Virus record (IMG/VR): IMGVR_UViG_3300037264_003124
Span: 1-64,000 of that record
Reading direction: 5' to 3' (one strand)
Source of the DNA: a virus
Length of the DNA stretch: 64,000 nucleotides
Every line of letters starts with the position of its first letter. The first letter of the stretch is position 1. The position numbers and the translations under genes were made by a program. Under the pieces are notes generated by a model. That model worked only from the letters and a program-made list of their open reading frames with translations, did not search any database and was not told the DNA's origin. Positions 22,478-29,284 of the stretch are shown here, in pieces.

Positions 22478-22758
22478 TCTGTCGCTCCCTGAAGGTTTAT
22501 TCTGTTTCGCCGCTTGGCCTCCGCGCCGTAGCGCTCCAGCGCGTGGTCGACGTAGACCTCGGCCGTTGGAGCTGGGAGTTGCGAGGCGGCGTAGGCTGGT
22601 CGGGCGAACAAGAGACCATACAACTCCTCGACCTCCATGCACTCGCCGTGGAAATGCCGGTAGAGCTTCTCGGCCCGCTCTGCGGCGGACACGTTGTAGG
22701 CGTACAGGCTCAGGGCCACGGCCACGTCGAGCGGTGATAGGTCGTCGTAGTTAAGCAT
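22474..22758 (-). CDS. Hypothetical protein
   Basis: This is a 94-residue helical protein (SPLDVAVALSLYAYNVSAAE). The start at ATG 22758 overlaps the upstream gene by eight bases. No motif is seen. Confidence 0.5.
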   Translation of the reverse strand: MLNYDDLSPLDVAVALSLYAYNVSAAERAEKLYRHFHGECMEVEELYGLLFARPAYAASQLPAPTAEVYVDHALERYGAEAKRRNRINLQGATE

Positions 22759-23050
22759 CGGTCCCCTCCGTGGCGAGGCGGATGGCGGCACGGATTTTTT
22801 TCAGGGCCAGAACGTCTGATTCATCGGCACTAAGTCGCATCACAGAGGCAGCTATGAGACACGCCGCCAGCAGCGCTGGCGCCGCGGCTATCAGCCGCCC
22901 ATTCTCCCGCGTCTCCGCCGGCGTCTTGTCATCGTCGTGGATGACCCAGGCGATGTTCGCCCCGTTTGCGGCCCCGATATCGCAGCCAGGGTGCGTGCCG
23001 ATCTCGCGGAACGTGCCGCAGTGCCAGGGGAGTGCTGTGTGGGGGGTCAT
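22751..23050 (-). CDS. Small phage early protein
   Basis: The 99-residue protein includes WVIHDDDKTPAETRENGRLI followed by AAAPALLAACL. The pattern N-[AG]-x-LIAAAPxLL is very common in short phage proteins of unknown role. It directly follows the DGQHR-type gene. Confidence 0.55.
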   Translation of the reverse strand: MTPHTALPWHCGTFREIGTHPGCDIGAANGANIAWVIHDDDKTPAETRENGRLIAAAPALLAACLIAASVMRLSADESDVLALKKIRAAIRLATEGTDA

Positions 23051-23079
23051 GTTGGCCTTTCGCGGGGCGGGGCGGGGGG

Positions 23080-24105
23080 TTAAACTGCTTCCATCCGTTC
23101 GGATGACACGCGAAGAGTCTGTATCTCACGCCCCTCGCGCCACGCATTCCAGCACGTAATGCAAAGACGATACATCGACTCTTGCGAGATCAGGGAGTTC
23201 TTGGCCATCCTTGCGATCGTGGTCCCGCAACCACCCTTGACGTTGCTCGTCAGCAGCATCTTGTGCAATCGTTTCCGTGGATCACCAGCGGACTTCAAGT
23301 TCAAGCCGCTTACGACAGGCTCCCAAAACTCGGGTGACTCCGCTGGCTGTTTCGAGAAGGTTTCCAGCATTGCCGCCACCACGGGAGCACGTCGCACGTG
23401 GCGTATTTCATCTGTTCCGAAGCGAGTTAGAAACTTGATGACGTGCTGCGTGACAACCTTCTCGCCTTCAAGCAATAGGTACGCAATGTCTTCCGCGTCG
23501 TGTTCCTGCCTCTCGTGGATCGTGCTCCATTTCCACATATTCATAGCTGGGGCAAGTTGGGCGCGAACGTGACCAGGGCAATCCGTGAAGTCCTTCGTAC
23601 CGCCCACGTAAGAATCAATGACATTCGCCTTCGTCCTGGCAGCTCCTCGGTCGATTGTGCTGTATAGGCGTCGCATATCGGCTTCGGTCTCGGCTGAGTA
23701 ACGCACTAGCTTAACCGGCGCACGGAGGGAAGCCGCCAAGAGGCGAGAGTGGCAAGTGTGCTGGCCGTTCATCCGGAACGTCGTGCCCGCGGCGTGCTCG
23801 CCATGCGCCTCTCGGCAGCGGCACGTAATCAGCGTGACGAGATTCCAGTGGAATGTCCCGCGTCGCATGTGTCGCAGCAGGGTCTTGACGTGCGTCTTTC
23901 TGAGCGGTCGCTCCGAATGAAAGGCTGGCATCGCGAGCAACTCATGGGCCAAGTCAGTTGTCAATTCCACGTTCTCCTGACTCGTGAGCTTGAGGGACCC
24001 GCCCAAGGACTTGATGTCGTAAAAGCCGTTGCTGCTAACCTCTTCGCTTGACTCCGCAGCCGCCTTTTGCTTGGCTCTCTTTACGCGGGCTTGTATTCTT
24101 GCCAT
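23080..24105 (-). CDS. ParB/DGQHR-like protein
   Basis: The start at ATG 24105 lies inside the end of the parB gene. Residues about 65-130 (MPAFHSERPLRKTHVKTLLR, FRMNGQHTCHSRLLAA) resemble the ParB-fold/DGQHR motif in which [DN]GQHRxxA forms the nucleotide-binding site. Here it reads NGQHTCHS, so the Arg is missing. The C-terminal 200 residues are helical. It may be a divergent ParB-like DNA-binding or CTP-binding protein working with the gene upstream. Confidence 0.55.
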   Translation of the reverse strand: MARIQARVKRAKQKAAAESSEEVSSNGFYDIKSLGGSLKLTSQENVELTTDLAHELLAMPAFHSERPLRKTHVKTLLRHMRRGTFHWNLVTLITCRCREAHGEHAAGTTFRMNGQHTCHSRLLAASLRAPVKLVRYSAETEADMRRLYSTIDRGAARTKANVIDSYVGGTKDFTDCPGHVRAQLAPAMNMWKWSTIHERQEHDAEDIAYLLLEGEKVVTQHVIKFLTRFGTDEIRHVRRAPVVAAMLETFSKQPAESPEFWEPVVSGLNLKSAGDPRKRLHKMLLTSNVKGGCGTTIARMAKNSLISQESMYRLCITCWNAWREGREIQTLRVSSERMEAV

Positions 24106-24911
24106 AATTCGATCCTCCGTTGAAACTCCGCGAACAACTTGACGCACTCGGCGTGGTCTTCCAAGCCGCCAAGCCTGTCAGCACGCCGTTTCATCCAATC
24201 AGTCAGTTGTTCGCACAAGGACAAAAACTCGCCGTCACGAAACGGACGTGACGGCTTTTTCTTTTTCTTGGACTTAGGCTTGTTGCCGACGAGCTTCTTG
24301 TAGACGCCAAACACTTTTCCCGTCCTGTCCATCTCCTCACGCAAGGCTCCGTATTTCTCTGGTTCAGCTTCGGCGGCTTCGACGACAGCCTTGGCACGCT
24401 GATAAGTTGCCCCGCTCATGCCAACGGCCGCGCCGACTTTTTCGCGAGTCATCGGGGCGCGAGTTCTGCTTGACGATAACTTATCGTCAAGCTGACTTTG
24501 ACGAGCCTTGCCTCCGCGTTTTTGGCCTTCGACTTTTCTTGCCGCCGACTTCGGCTCCTCAAGTGCCTCGATCGCCTTTCCCATGTTCACGGCCTCCGAT
24601 GGGGTGAAGCCCTCCCGACAGGTGTTCTCGTCGCGCTCCGCGATCAGCCGAGCCGCTGCATCATCCAGGTCGTTCGCGATTACCGCGTCGATGTGCGTCC
24701 GCGCCATCTGCTTGAAGGCAGTCAGCCGTCGATAGCCGGCGACCAGTTGCTTGCTTGGTCCGATGGTGATGGGGTGGATCAGGCCAACAGCCTGGATGCT
24801 CTGGCGAAGAGCGGCCATGTCGCCCATGTCTTCTCGGTGGCGGACGCCGATTACGACGTCGGACACAGCGACGCGCACGAGCGCACGCGATTCCTTCGGA
24901 GTTGCCTTCAT
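24081..24911 (-). CDS. parB: ParB-like partition/replication regulator
   Basis: The start at ATG 24911 has AGGAAAG upstream. The 276-residue protein has the ParB N-terminal fold: AALRQSIQAVGLIHPITIGP, then LVAGYRRLTAFKQM, the box II GxRR motif. An HTH region (TREKVGAAVGMSGATYQRAK) follows, then a Lys-rich linker KPKSKKKKKPSR. ParB proteins clamp DNA in a CTP-dependent way. No parA is present, so a regulatory or genome-organising role is likely. It is the first gene behind the strong promoter at 25023-25051. Confidence 0.8.
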   Translation of the reverse strand: MKATPKESRALVRVAVSDVVIGVRHREDMGDMAALRQSIQAVGLIHPITIGPSKQLVAGYRRLTAFKQMARTHIDAVIANDLDDAAARLIAERDENTCREGFTPSEAVNMGKAIEALEEPKSAARKVEGQKRGGKARQSQLDDKLSSSRTRAPMTREKVGAAVGMSGATYQRAKAVVEAAEAEPEKYGALREEMDRTGKVFGVYKKLVGNKPKSKKKKKPSRPFRDGEFLSLCEQLTDWMKRRADRLGGLEDHAECVKLFAEFQRRIELWQEYKPA

Positions 24912-25022
24912 GACTTTCCTGAGTCCAGGGCACCCGCCCGCCACGCGGGAGAGAGTGCCGGCTATTCGGGCCGGCTCGATTGCGGTAGCAAAAGAAGGCC
25001 GGCGTCAACTTCAACGCTGGCC

Positions 25023-25051
25023 ATTATAAAGACTACGCTATACCCTGTCAA
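25023..25051 (-). promoter_or_regulatory. Strong consensus promoter of the parB/early operon
   Basis: TTGACA and TATAAT are separated by exactly 17 bases, a perfect sigma70 consensus. It lies within and just after the last codons of the XRE repressor gene. The leader of about 105 bases contains two GC hairpins before the parB start. Confidence 0.85.
25031..25042. promoter_or_regulatory. Operator copy in the early promoter
   Basis: GACTACGCTATA lies in the spacer between -35 and -10 and is identical to 25295-25306 in the promoter of the XRE gene. A protein bound here would block RNA polymerase. Confidence 0.65.
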
Positions 25052-25280
25052 CAGCCAAAGCGTCTGGTTCCAAGAAAATTCTTTCTGGGTTTACCCCCGC
25101 CGCTTTGGCCAATTTCTCGCAGGTTTCGATGGTCGGGCTGATGTGGCCGTTGAAAATCCGGTTGATTGTGACGAAATGAATCCCGGAAATTTCGGAGAGG
25201 GACGTTTGGGAAATGCCCTTTTCCTTGCACGCCTGGCGAAGATTCGACACGAAATTATCGATGAGGGCCACGTCTTGCAT
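25038..25280 (-). CDS. XRE-family repressor
   Basis: The 80-residue protein is one HTH domain: LRQACKEKGISQTSLSEISG, then IHFVTINRIFNG and PTIETCEKLAKAAG. It is probably the master regulator of the early module. Its own promoter and the promoter at its 3' end share the same 12-bp element, implying autoregulation and control of the parB operon. It has no peptidase domain, so an SOS-type cleavage switch is not expected. Confidence 0.8.
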   Translation of the reverse strand: MQDVALIDNFVSNLRQACKEKGISQTSLSEISGIHFVTINRIFNGHISPTIETCEKLAKAAGVNPERIFLEPDALAVDRV

Positions 25281-25285
25281 TACCC

Positions 25286-25314
25286 TATGGTAGCGACTAC
25301 GCTATAGCTGTCAA
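25286..25314 (-). promoter_or_regulatory. Promoter and operator of the XRE repressor gene
   Basis: TTGACA (25309-25314) and TACCAT or ACCATA (16-17 bases downstream) drive the repressor. The spacer contains the palindrome TAGCG-ACTA-CGCTA (25291-25304). Half of it plus flanking bases recurs in the early promoter. Confidence 0.75.
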
Positions 25315-25320
25315 TAAAGG

Positions 25321-25380
25321 GCTGCTGGCCAGTCCGCGACGAAGTTGTTGAAGCTAACGCCGGGTGGACTGACCAGCAGC
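25321..25380. terminator. Long inverted repeat at the strand switch
   Basis: GCTGCTGGCCAGTCC and GGACTGACCAGCAGC pair at 14 of 15 positions across 30 bases. It sits immediately upstream of the repressor promoter, between minus- and plus-strand genes. Minus-strand reading is followed by CCTTTATT, so it may terminate leftward transcription. Confidence 0.5.
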
Positions 25381-25493
25381 TTGTTCCGATTTGTCAACGC
25401 CCCGCCCGGCGGTTTGTCGGGACGAACGCCGGGGGCGGCCACCAGGCAGGCAGCGAGGTTTGGTTCACGCAGGTTTCGGAAAGAGGTGTGGTT

Positions 25494-25718
25494 ATGGATT
25501 ACGGAAGGGTCGCTGCTGTCCTGGAGGAGAACATGGTTCCCTTCATAAAGCACTTGGTAGACATCAAGCGGTTGGAGGATGCTGGTTACGTCTGCCAGAA
25601 CGTTCACTGGATTCTGGACCGGCTGAATCTCTTAGCCGCTCTGGAAGCTTCGCGAGCGTCACCTGAAGGAGTTGTAGCGGCTCCCGCAGCAAGTCCAGCG
25701 TCGCCGTCAGCCGGTTGA
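25494..25718 (+). CDS. Small hypothetical protein
   Basis: The 74-residue protein (RVAAVLEENMVPFIKHLVDI, then YVCQNVHWILDRLN) is helical and ends in an Ala/Pro/Ser tail. AGAGG lies before ATG 25494. Its last 155 bases overlap an opposite-strand frame (25564-25764) that also looks coding. Either or both may be real. Confidence 0.45.
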   Translation: MDYGRVAAVLEENMVPFIKHLVDIKRLEDAGYVCQNVHWILDRLNLLAALEASRASPEGVVAAPAASPASPSAG

Positions 25719-25764
25719 CGGCGGCGGTCAGTTCCTTGGTATCGGTTTGGTTCTGGTCATTCAT
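25564..25764 (-). CDS. Small amphipathic helical protein, overlapping on the opposite strand
   Basis: The first 40 codons have strongly G/C-biased third positions and encode a clear amphipathic helix (KELTAAVNRLTATLDLLREP). The remainder is unstructured. No good ribosome binding site is visible. It overlaps 25494-25718 tail to tail. Confidence 0.4.
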   Translation of the reverse strand: MNDQNQTDTKELTAAVNRLTATLDLLREPLQLLQVTLAKLPERLRDSAGPESSERSGRRNQHPPTA

Positions 25765-25783
25765 CTTTTTTCACTGAGGTCGT

Positions 25784-25990
25784 ATGAAAACCATTTGGGT
25801 ACGTAGCTGCGGAAGAATCCATGAATTCGAGGCTGACCGCTGGGTTGCCGGCAACGGGACCCTGGAAATAATCGGCGAAGGCGATTCATACGTCGCTTCG
25901 TTCACGACTTGGGACTGGGTGCGGCTGAAGGGCGACGGTGACTTGCTGGACGACGCGAACATGCAAAACACTTGCTCCATAGCGGCCTAG
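25784..25990 (+). CDS. Small hypothetical protein
   Basis: The 68-residue beta-rich protein (KTIWVRSCGRIHEFEADRWV, then SYVASFTTWDWVRLKGDGD) has a GAGG site before the ATG. It opens the plus-strand block. No family is recognised. Confidence 0.55.
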   Translation: MKTIWVRSCGRIHEFEADRWVAGNGTLEIIGEGDSYVASFTTWDWVRLKGDGDLLDDANMQNTCSIAA

Positions 25991-26075
25991 CGGCCAGTTT
26001 TCGGCTTTGCTCGATTCGGTTCGCCGCGTTTGGGCTCTGCTCGGTTTGGCGTACCGCGTTTTGGCTTGCCGGTAG
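25987..26075 (-). pseudogene. Repeat remnant encoding PNR motifs
   Basis: Read on the minus strand this non-coding gap gives KRGTPNRAEPKRGEPNRAKP and then a stop, with no usable start. The C-terminus of the KTSC head protein (58106) has the same kind of PNRGTPNRG tail. It may be a leftover of a related gene end or a simple repeat. Confidence 0.3.
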
Positions 26076-26118
26076 GCTTCTGAAGTCGCCAAAGAGGCCG
26101 CCTGATTTGTAGGACCGC

Positions 26119-27471
26119 ATGGACGCTTTTACAACCGTGATTGCTGTAGACCGCGAGCACCTCGCCGAAATCCGCGAGACGTGGCCGACGTGGCAGCGAT
26201 TCCACCCGGAGATTGCGGCCAATCCGCTGCTCATGCTGACGGACGGCACGGCGGAATTCACCAGCGGATTCCCAGACGGCATGCGCGAATGGCGGCTGCA
26301 CCAAATAACCACAGCCGACAGCCCCACGCAAAAAGACCGCATGCTGTCTAGCCTGTTGCTCGACGCACCGCGTTTAGTGACAACCCAGCAGTGGATCAAA
26401 ATTGACACTGACACGATTGCCGTCGGACCAGGCAAGCCACTGACGAAGTACCTCGGCGTCGAGTCACTCGCCGCCCCAGCGTGGCCGTACACGATTCCGG
26501 TCGACGCACTCGACCAACTCGACGCCTGGTGGAAGCGGGCCGGCGAAGAGGCCGCCACGCCGCCGCTGGCCGAACAAGGCCGCAAGGAGCCGGAGCGGGA
26601 CCGCGTGCACTTATCGAGAGTCATCGGCTGGCTAACCATCATCGACACGGCCTTCTCCCGCCGCGTGGCTGAGCTTGTCCGCCGCTGTTCGCCGCCGTTC
26701 ATCTCGCACGACACGATTCTCTGGTACGCGGCGCAGCGATGGGGAATTCCGGCCAAGCCGGCAAACTTCAAGCGAGACGGATGGGACCATGTCCTGGGTC
26801 TGCGTAGTATCAAGAGGAGAGTCTCCGAAGTTCAATTGGGGTGGGAAATGCCTGCCTTCCCGCCTCCTGATCCTTTTGTCGACGAGGAAGTATCACGAAT
26901 GATGGGCCTTGCTCCACCGCACTCCCGCGTTCTAGCCGGTGCGCTAAAAAACCACTTCGGCGGCACAGGCAAAAGTCTGGTTGGCGTCGAAATAGGCGTC
27001 TACCGCGGCGAGACGGCCTCGCACTTGCTGTCGGTGTTCCCCAACTTGACGCTGTTCATGGTCGATCCGTGGAGGGAGTTTCCGGCGAGCGAGCACGAGA
27101 CCTTGCAGTACGACAGAATTAGCTGCCAGACGCAGTGCCAGCATGACGAGTGCCGCAAGCTAGCCTATAGGACGACGCAGGAGTTTCGTGACCGGCGGGT
27201 TGTCTTGGAAATGACGAGCCGCGCGGCAACAGCGGTGTTGCCCGACGGACTCGACTTTGGATTCGTTGACGGGCGGCATGATCGTCCGTCCGTGGAAGAA
27301 GACCTCCGCGACTTATGGCCGAAGATTCGCTCCGGCGGAGTTTGTTCCGGGCATGATTTCAATCACCGCCGCTTCACGGGCGTCACGGAAGCGGTCAATG
27401 ACTTCGTCGCAGCGAATCGACTTGAGCTGAAAACGTACCGTCGAAAAATTTGGAGCGTGGTGAAACCGTGA
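26119..27471 (+). CDS. Glycosyltransferase-like / SAM methyltransferase fusion
   Basis: The N-terminal ~250 residues resemble a GT-A glycosyltransferase, with the metal-binding DTD in QWIKIDTDTIAVGPGKPL (about residues 91-108) and SHDTILWYAAQRW. Residues about 290-450 form a class I methyltransferase of the Methyltransf_24 type: VGVEIGVYRGETASHLL (motif I), LDFGFVDGRHDRPSVEEDL and RSGGVCSGHDF. Such fusions can add and methylate a sugar. It begins the plus-strand glycosylation cluster and runs with an ATGA-type overlap into the next transferase. Confidence 0.7.
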   Translation: MDAFTTVIAVDREHLAEIRETWPTWQRFHPEIAANPLLMLTDGTAEFTSGFPDGMREWRLHQITTADSPTQKDRMLSSLLLDAPRLVTTQQWIKIDTDTIAVGPGKPLTKYLGVESLAAPAWPYTIPVDALDQLDAWWKRAGEEAATPPLAEQGRKEPERDRVHLSRVIGWLTIIDTAFSRRVAELVRRCSPPFISHDTILWYAAQRWGIPAKPANFKRDGWDHVLGLRSIKRRVSEVQLGWEMPAFPPPDPFVDEEVSRMMGLAPPHSRVLAGALKNHFGGTGKSLVGVEIGVYRGETASHLLSVFPNLTLFMVDPWREFPASEHETLQYDRISCQTQCQHDECRKLAYRTTQEFRDRRVVLEMTSRAATAVLPDGLDFGFVDGRHDRPSVEEDLRDLWPKIRSGGVCSGHDFNHRRFTGVTEAVNDFVAANRLELKTYRRKIWSVVKP

Positions 27472-28319
27472 ACTGGCCCAGACATTCCGGCTGGCAATCG
27501 ACTCGAACGGTCGGCCCCACGCCGCCTTTCGTTGAACGCATCTGCCACCCGCCCGATTGCTGCATCGTGCAAGGTCTCTGGCACCCCGGCGACGACTTCG
27601 AGTCGCACGAAGAAAAGGCACGCTGGGAAAACAAGATTGTCAGCAACGTGCTGAATTCCAGCGGTACGGCCGTGCACAACGTCGGGCGATTAACGGGCCT
27701 GTCTGGTGCGGCACTGGCCAAAGAACTAAAGTCGATCGTCTACGCATTCGATGAAGCCAGCTACGATGTTCTGGTAAAGGCGGACTTGTCACCAGTACAG
27801 TTTTTCGACTACGACCGCTCGCTCTGTGCGTCGAAGAGTCAGCAATTTCGCCGCAAGCTGCTGGCCATCCGCGACGCCCTGCATAATTATCAGCACGTTC
27901 TGTGGATGGACATTGACTGCATCAAACTTGGGCCTTTTCCCGCCGACTTTTGGGACAGGCTCAAAGATGGTGCACCGATTCAGGCGAAGATTAGACAATA
28001 CCACCGTCGCAAGGCTCATTGGCGGCATGGACAGGCGCGGATCCTGCAAGGCGGGGCATTCATTTACTGCCGGTCGCTGCCGATAATCGAGCGGGCGCTC
28101 GACGTGATGGCCACGCCAGTCTATGATCTGGCCCCGCGTTTTTATCCATCGGGAACTGGTCGTGCATTCGACGACGAAATGGCGATTGCGTGGGTGATTG
28201 ACGAGATGAACGGCGGCTGGATGGGGCAGGATGCGTACCGCAAGGGATGGGACGTGCCGCACTACACGATTAGGGGCGAGGTTTGGAAGGTTGAACGGCC
28301 GGTGTTTACGGCGAGGTGA
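27468..28319 (+). CDS. Glycosyltransferase, paralogue of the 40673 gene
   Basis: The start is a GTG overlapping the previous stop (GTGA). The 283-residue protein has the DxD motif in VLWMDIDCIKLGPFPADFWD (about residues 145-164) and QGGAFIYCRSLPIIERAL. The minus-strand protein at 40673-41452 shares this pattern (QVLWLDIDC, PPDFWRLL, GGWCWYCRE), so the two are paralogues from one phage family. The acceptor is unknown; phage glycoproteins or surface glycans are candidates. Confidence 0.7.
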   Translation: MNWPRHSGWQSTRTVGPTPPFVERICHPPDCCIVQGLWHPGDDFESHEEKARWENKIVSNVLNSSGTAVHNVGRLTGLSGAALAKELKSIVYAFDEASYDVLVKADLSPVQFFDYDRSLCASKSQQFRRKLLAIRDALHNYQHVLWMDIDCIKLGPFPADFWDRLKDGAPIQAKIRQYHRRKAHWRHGQARILQGGAFIYCRSLPIIERALDVMATPVYDLAPRFYPSGTGRAFDDEMAIAWVIDEMNGGWMGQDAYRKGWDVPHYTIRGEVWKVERPVFTAR

Positions 28320-29200
28320 AGTTGTCGCGTTGTGTCATCTACTTCTTGTGCGGTCGCTGGCGGCAGTATCTCGGACCGCTCGTCGTCTCGCTGCATTCGC
28401 TGCGGAAGTGGTGGGATGGGCCGGTATGCGTGATGGCAGGCAACGACATTTTGATGGTTTCGGAACGCACGGAACCTAAAGGCCCAATTGGCAGTCCGGA
28501 ATTCTTTAGAAGGGACTGCGAGGTCGCTTATTTGAGCGTCCCACTTGCTCCCGTCCGCCGCCACGCCGCCTACGTGACAAAAAGCTCGCTATGGCGACAG
28601 AGTCCTTTTGATCAAACCGTATTGCTGGATGCCGATACCATCGTCACGGGCCCCATCGACGAGCTATTCGACTCCCCGCTGACCTTGACCAAGTTCGCCC
28701 ACTGGATTACCACCGGCCGCATCGTCGGCGGCCGAATTGCCCAATGGGAGCGGCGCGGCATCCACGTAGAAACGGCACAGCGGCTTCGCAGCGAGCCGCA
28801 ACCGGCAATCAATACCGGCGTCGTCGGCTGGAACCGAACGCGAGCGACGCCAATTCTGGAAGCGTGGGAGGCCCTGTCGCGAGAAGGGTGGGCGTGCTCG
28901 TTCACGGATGAGCTGGCCATGCAGATTTTGGCGGCTGAGCGGCCGGACGAATTACGGCTGGTTGACGATCGATTCAACTGCTCCGCCTCGTTCGGCCAGG
29001 CCGTTGATGACGTGCGTGTCCTGCACTTTCACGGCCGCCGGATGATTCCCGGCCGCGGCAAGCCGGATTGTGCCGCTCTGTATCGGCCGCACCTCTTGGC
29101 GGCCCTAGAGGCCAACGCGGGCTGGATTGCCGATTGGCTCGAAGAAATCGACCCGCCACTGTGGGAGCTGGCCAAGTGCTCGCCAGGCGTCGCGGTCTAG
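28316..29200 (+). CDS. Glycosyltransferase, GT8-like
   Basis: A GTG start overlaps the previous stop. The protein has VLLDADTIVTGPIDELFDSP (about residues 101-120, DxD motif), PAINTGVVGWNR (GT8-type NTGV) and VLHFHGRRMIPG near the C-terminus. It likely transfers hexose from a nucleotide sugar with retention of configuration. It is the third consecutive sugar-transfer gene of the plus-strand cluster. Confidence 0.75.
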   Translation: MKLSRCVIYFLCGRWRQYLGPLVVSLHSLRKWWDGPVCVMAGNDILMVSERTEPKGPIGSPEFFRRDCEVAYLSVPLAPVRRHAAYVTKSSLWRQSPFDQTVLLDADTIVTGPIDELFDSPLTLTKFAHWITTGRIVGGRIAQWERRGIHVETAQRLRSEPQPAINTGVVGWNRTRATPILEAWEALSREGWACSFTDELAMQILAAERPDELRLVDDRFNCSASFGQAVDDVRVLHFHGRRMIPGRGKPDCAALYRPHLLAALEANAGWIADWLEEIDPPLWELAKCSPGVAV

Positions 29201-29226
29201 GCTAGGATCACTGTCAGGCCGGCAAC

Positions 29227-29261
29227 AAAAAAGGCCGCGAGGGACGGGCATCCCTGCGGCC
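29227..29261 (-). terminator. Antisense-oriented intrinsic terminator
   Basis: On the minus strand GGCCGCAGGGA and TCCCTCGCGGCC enclose a 6-base loop and six T follow. The surrounding genes are on the plus strand, where the A-run precedes the stem. It would stop antisense transcripts or mark a former minus-strand gene end. Confidence 0.6.
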
Positions 29262-29284
29262 GGTACTCAACGGAGGTTCGTTCC

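Noticed and set aside
25902-26813. A 303-codon minus-strand frame opposite the transferase-methyltransferase gene
   Set aside because: The plus strand encodes recognisable domains; the antisense frame is low-complexity Ser/Arg-rich sequence.
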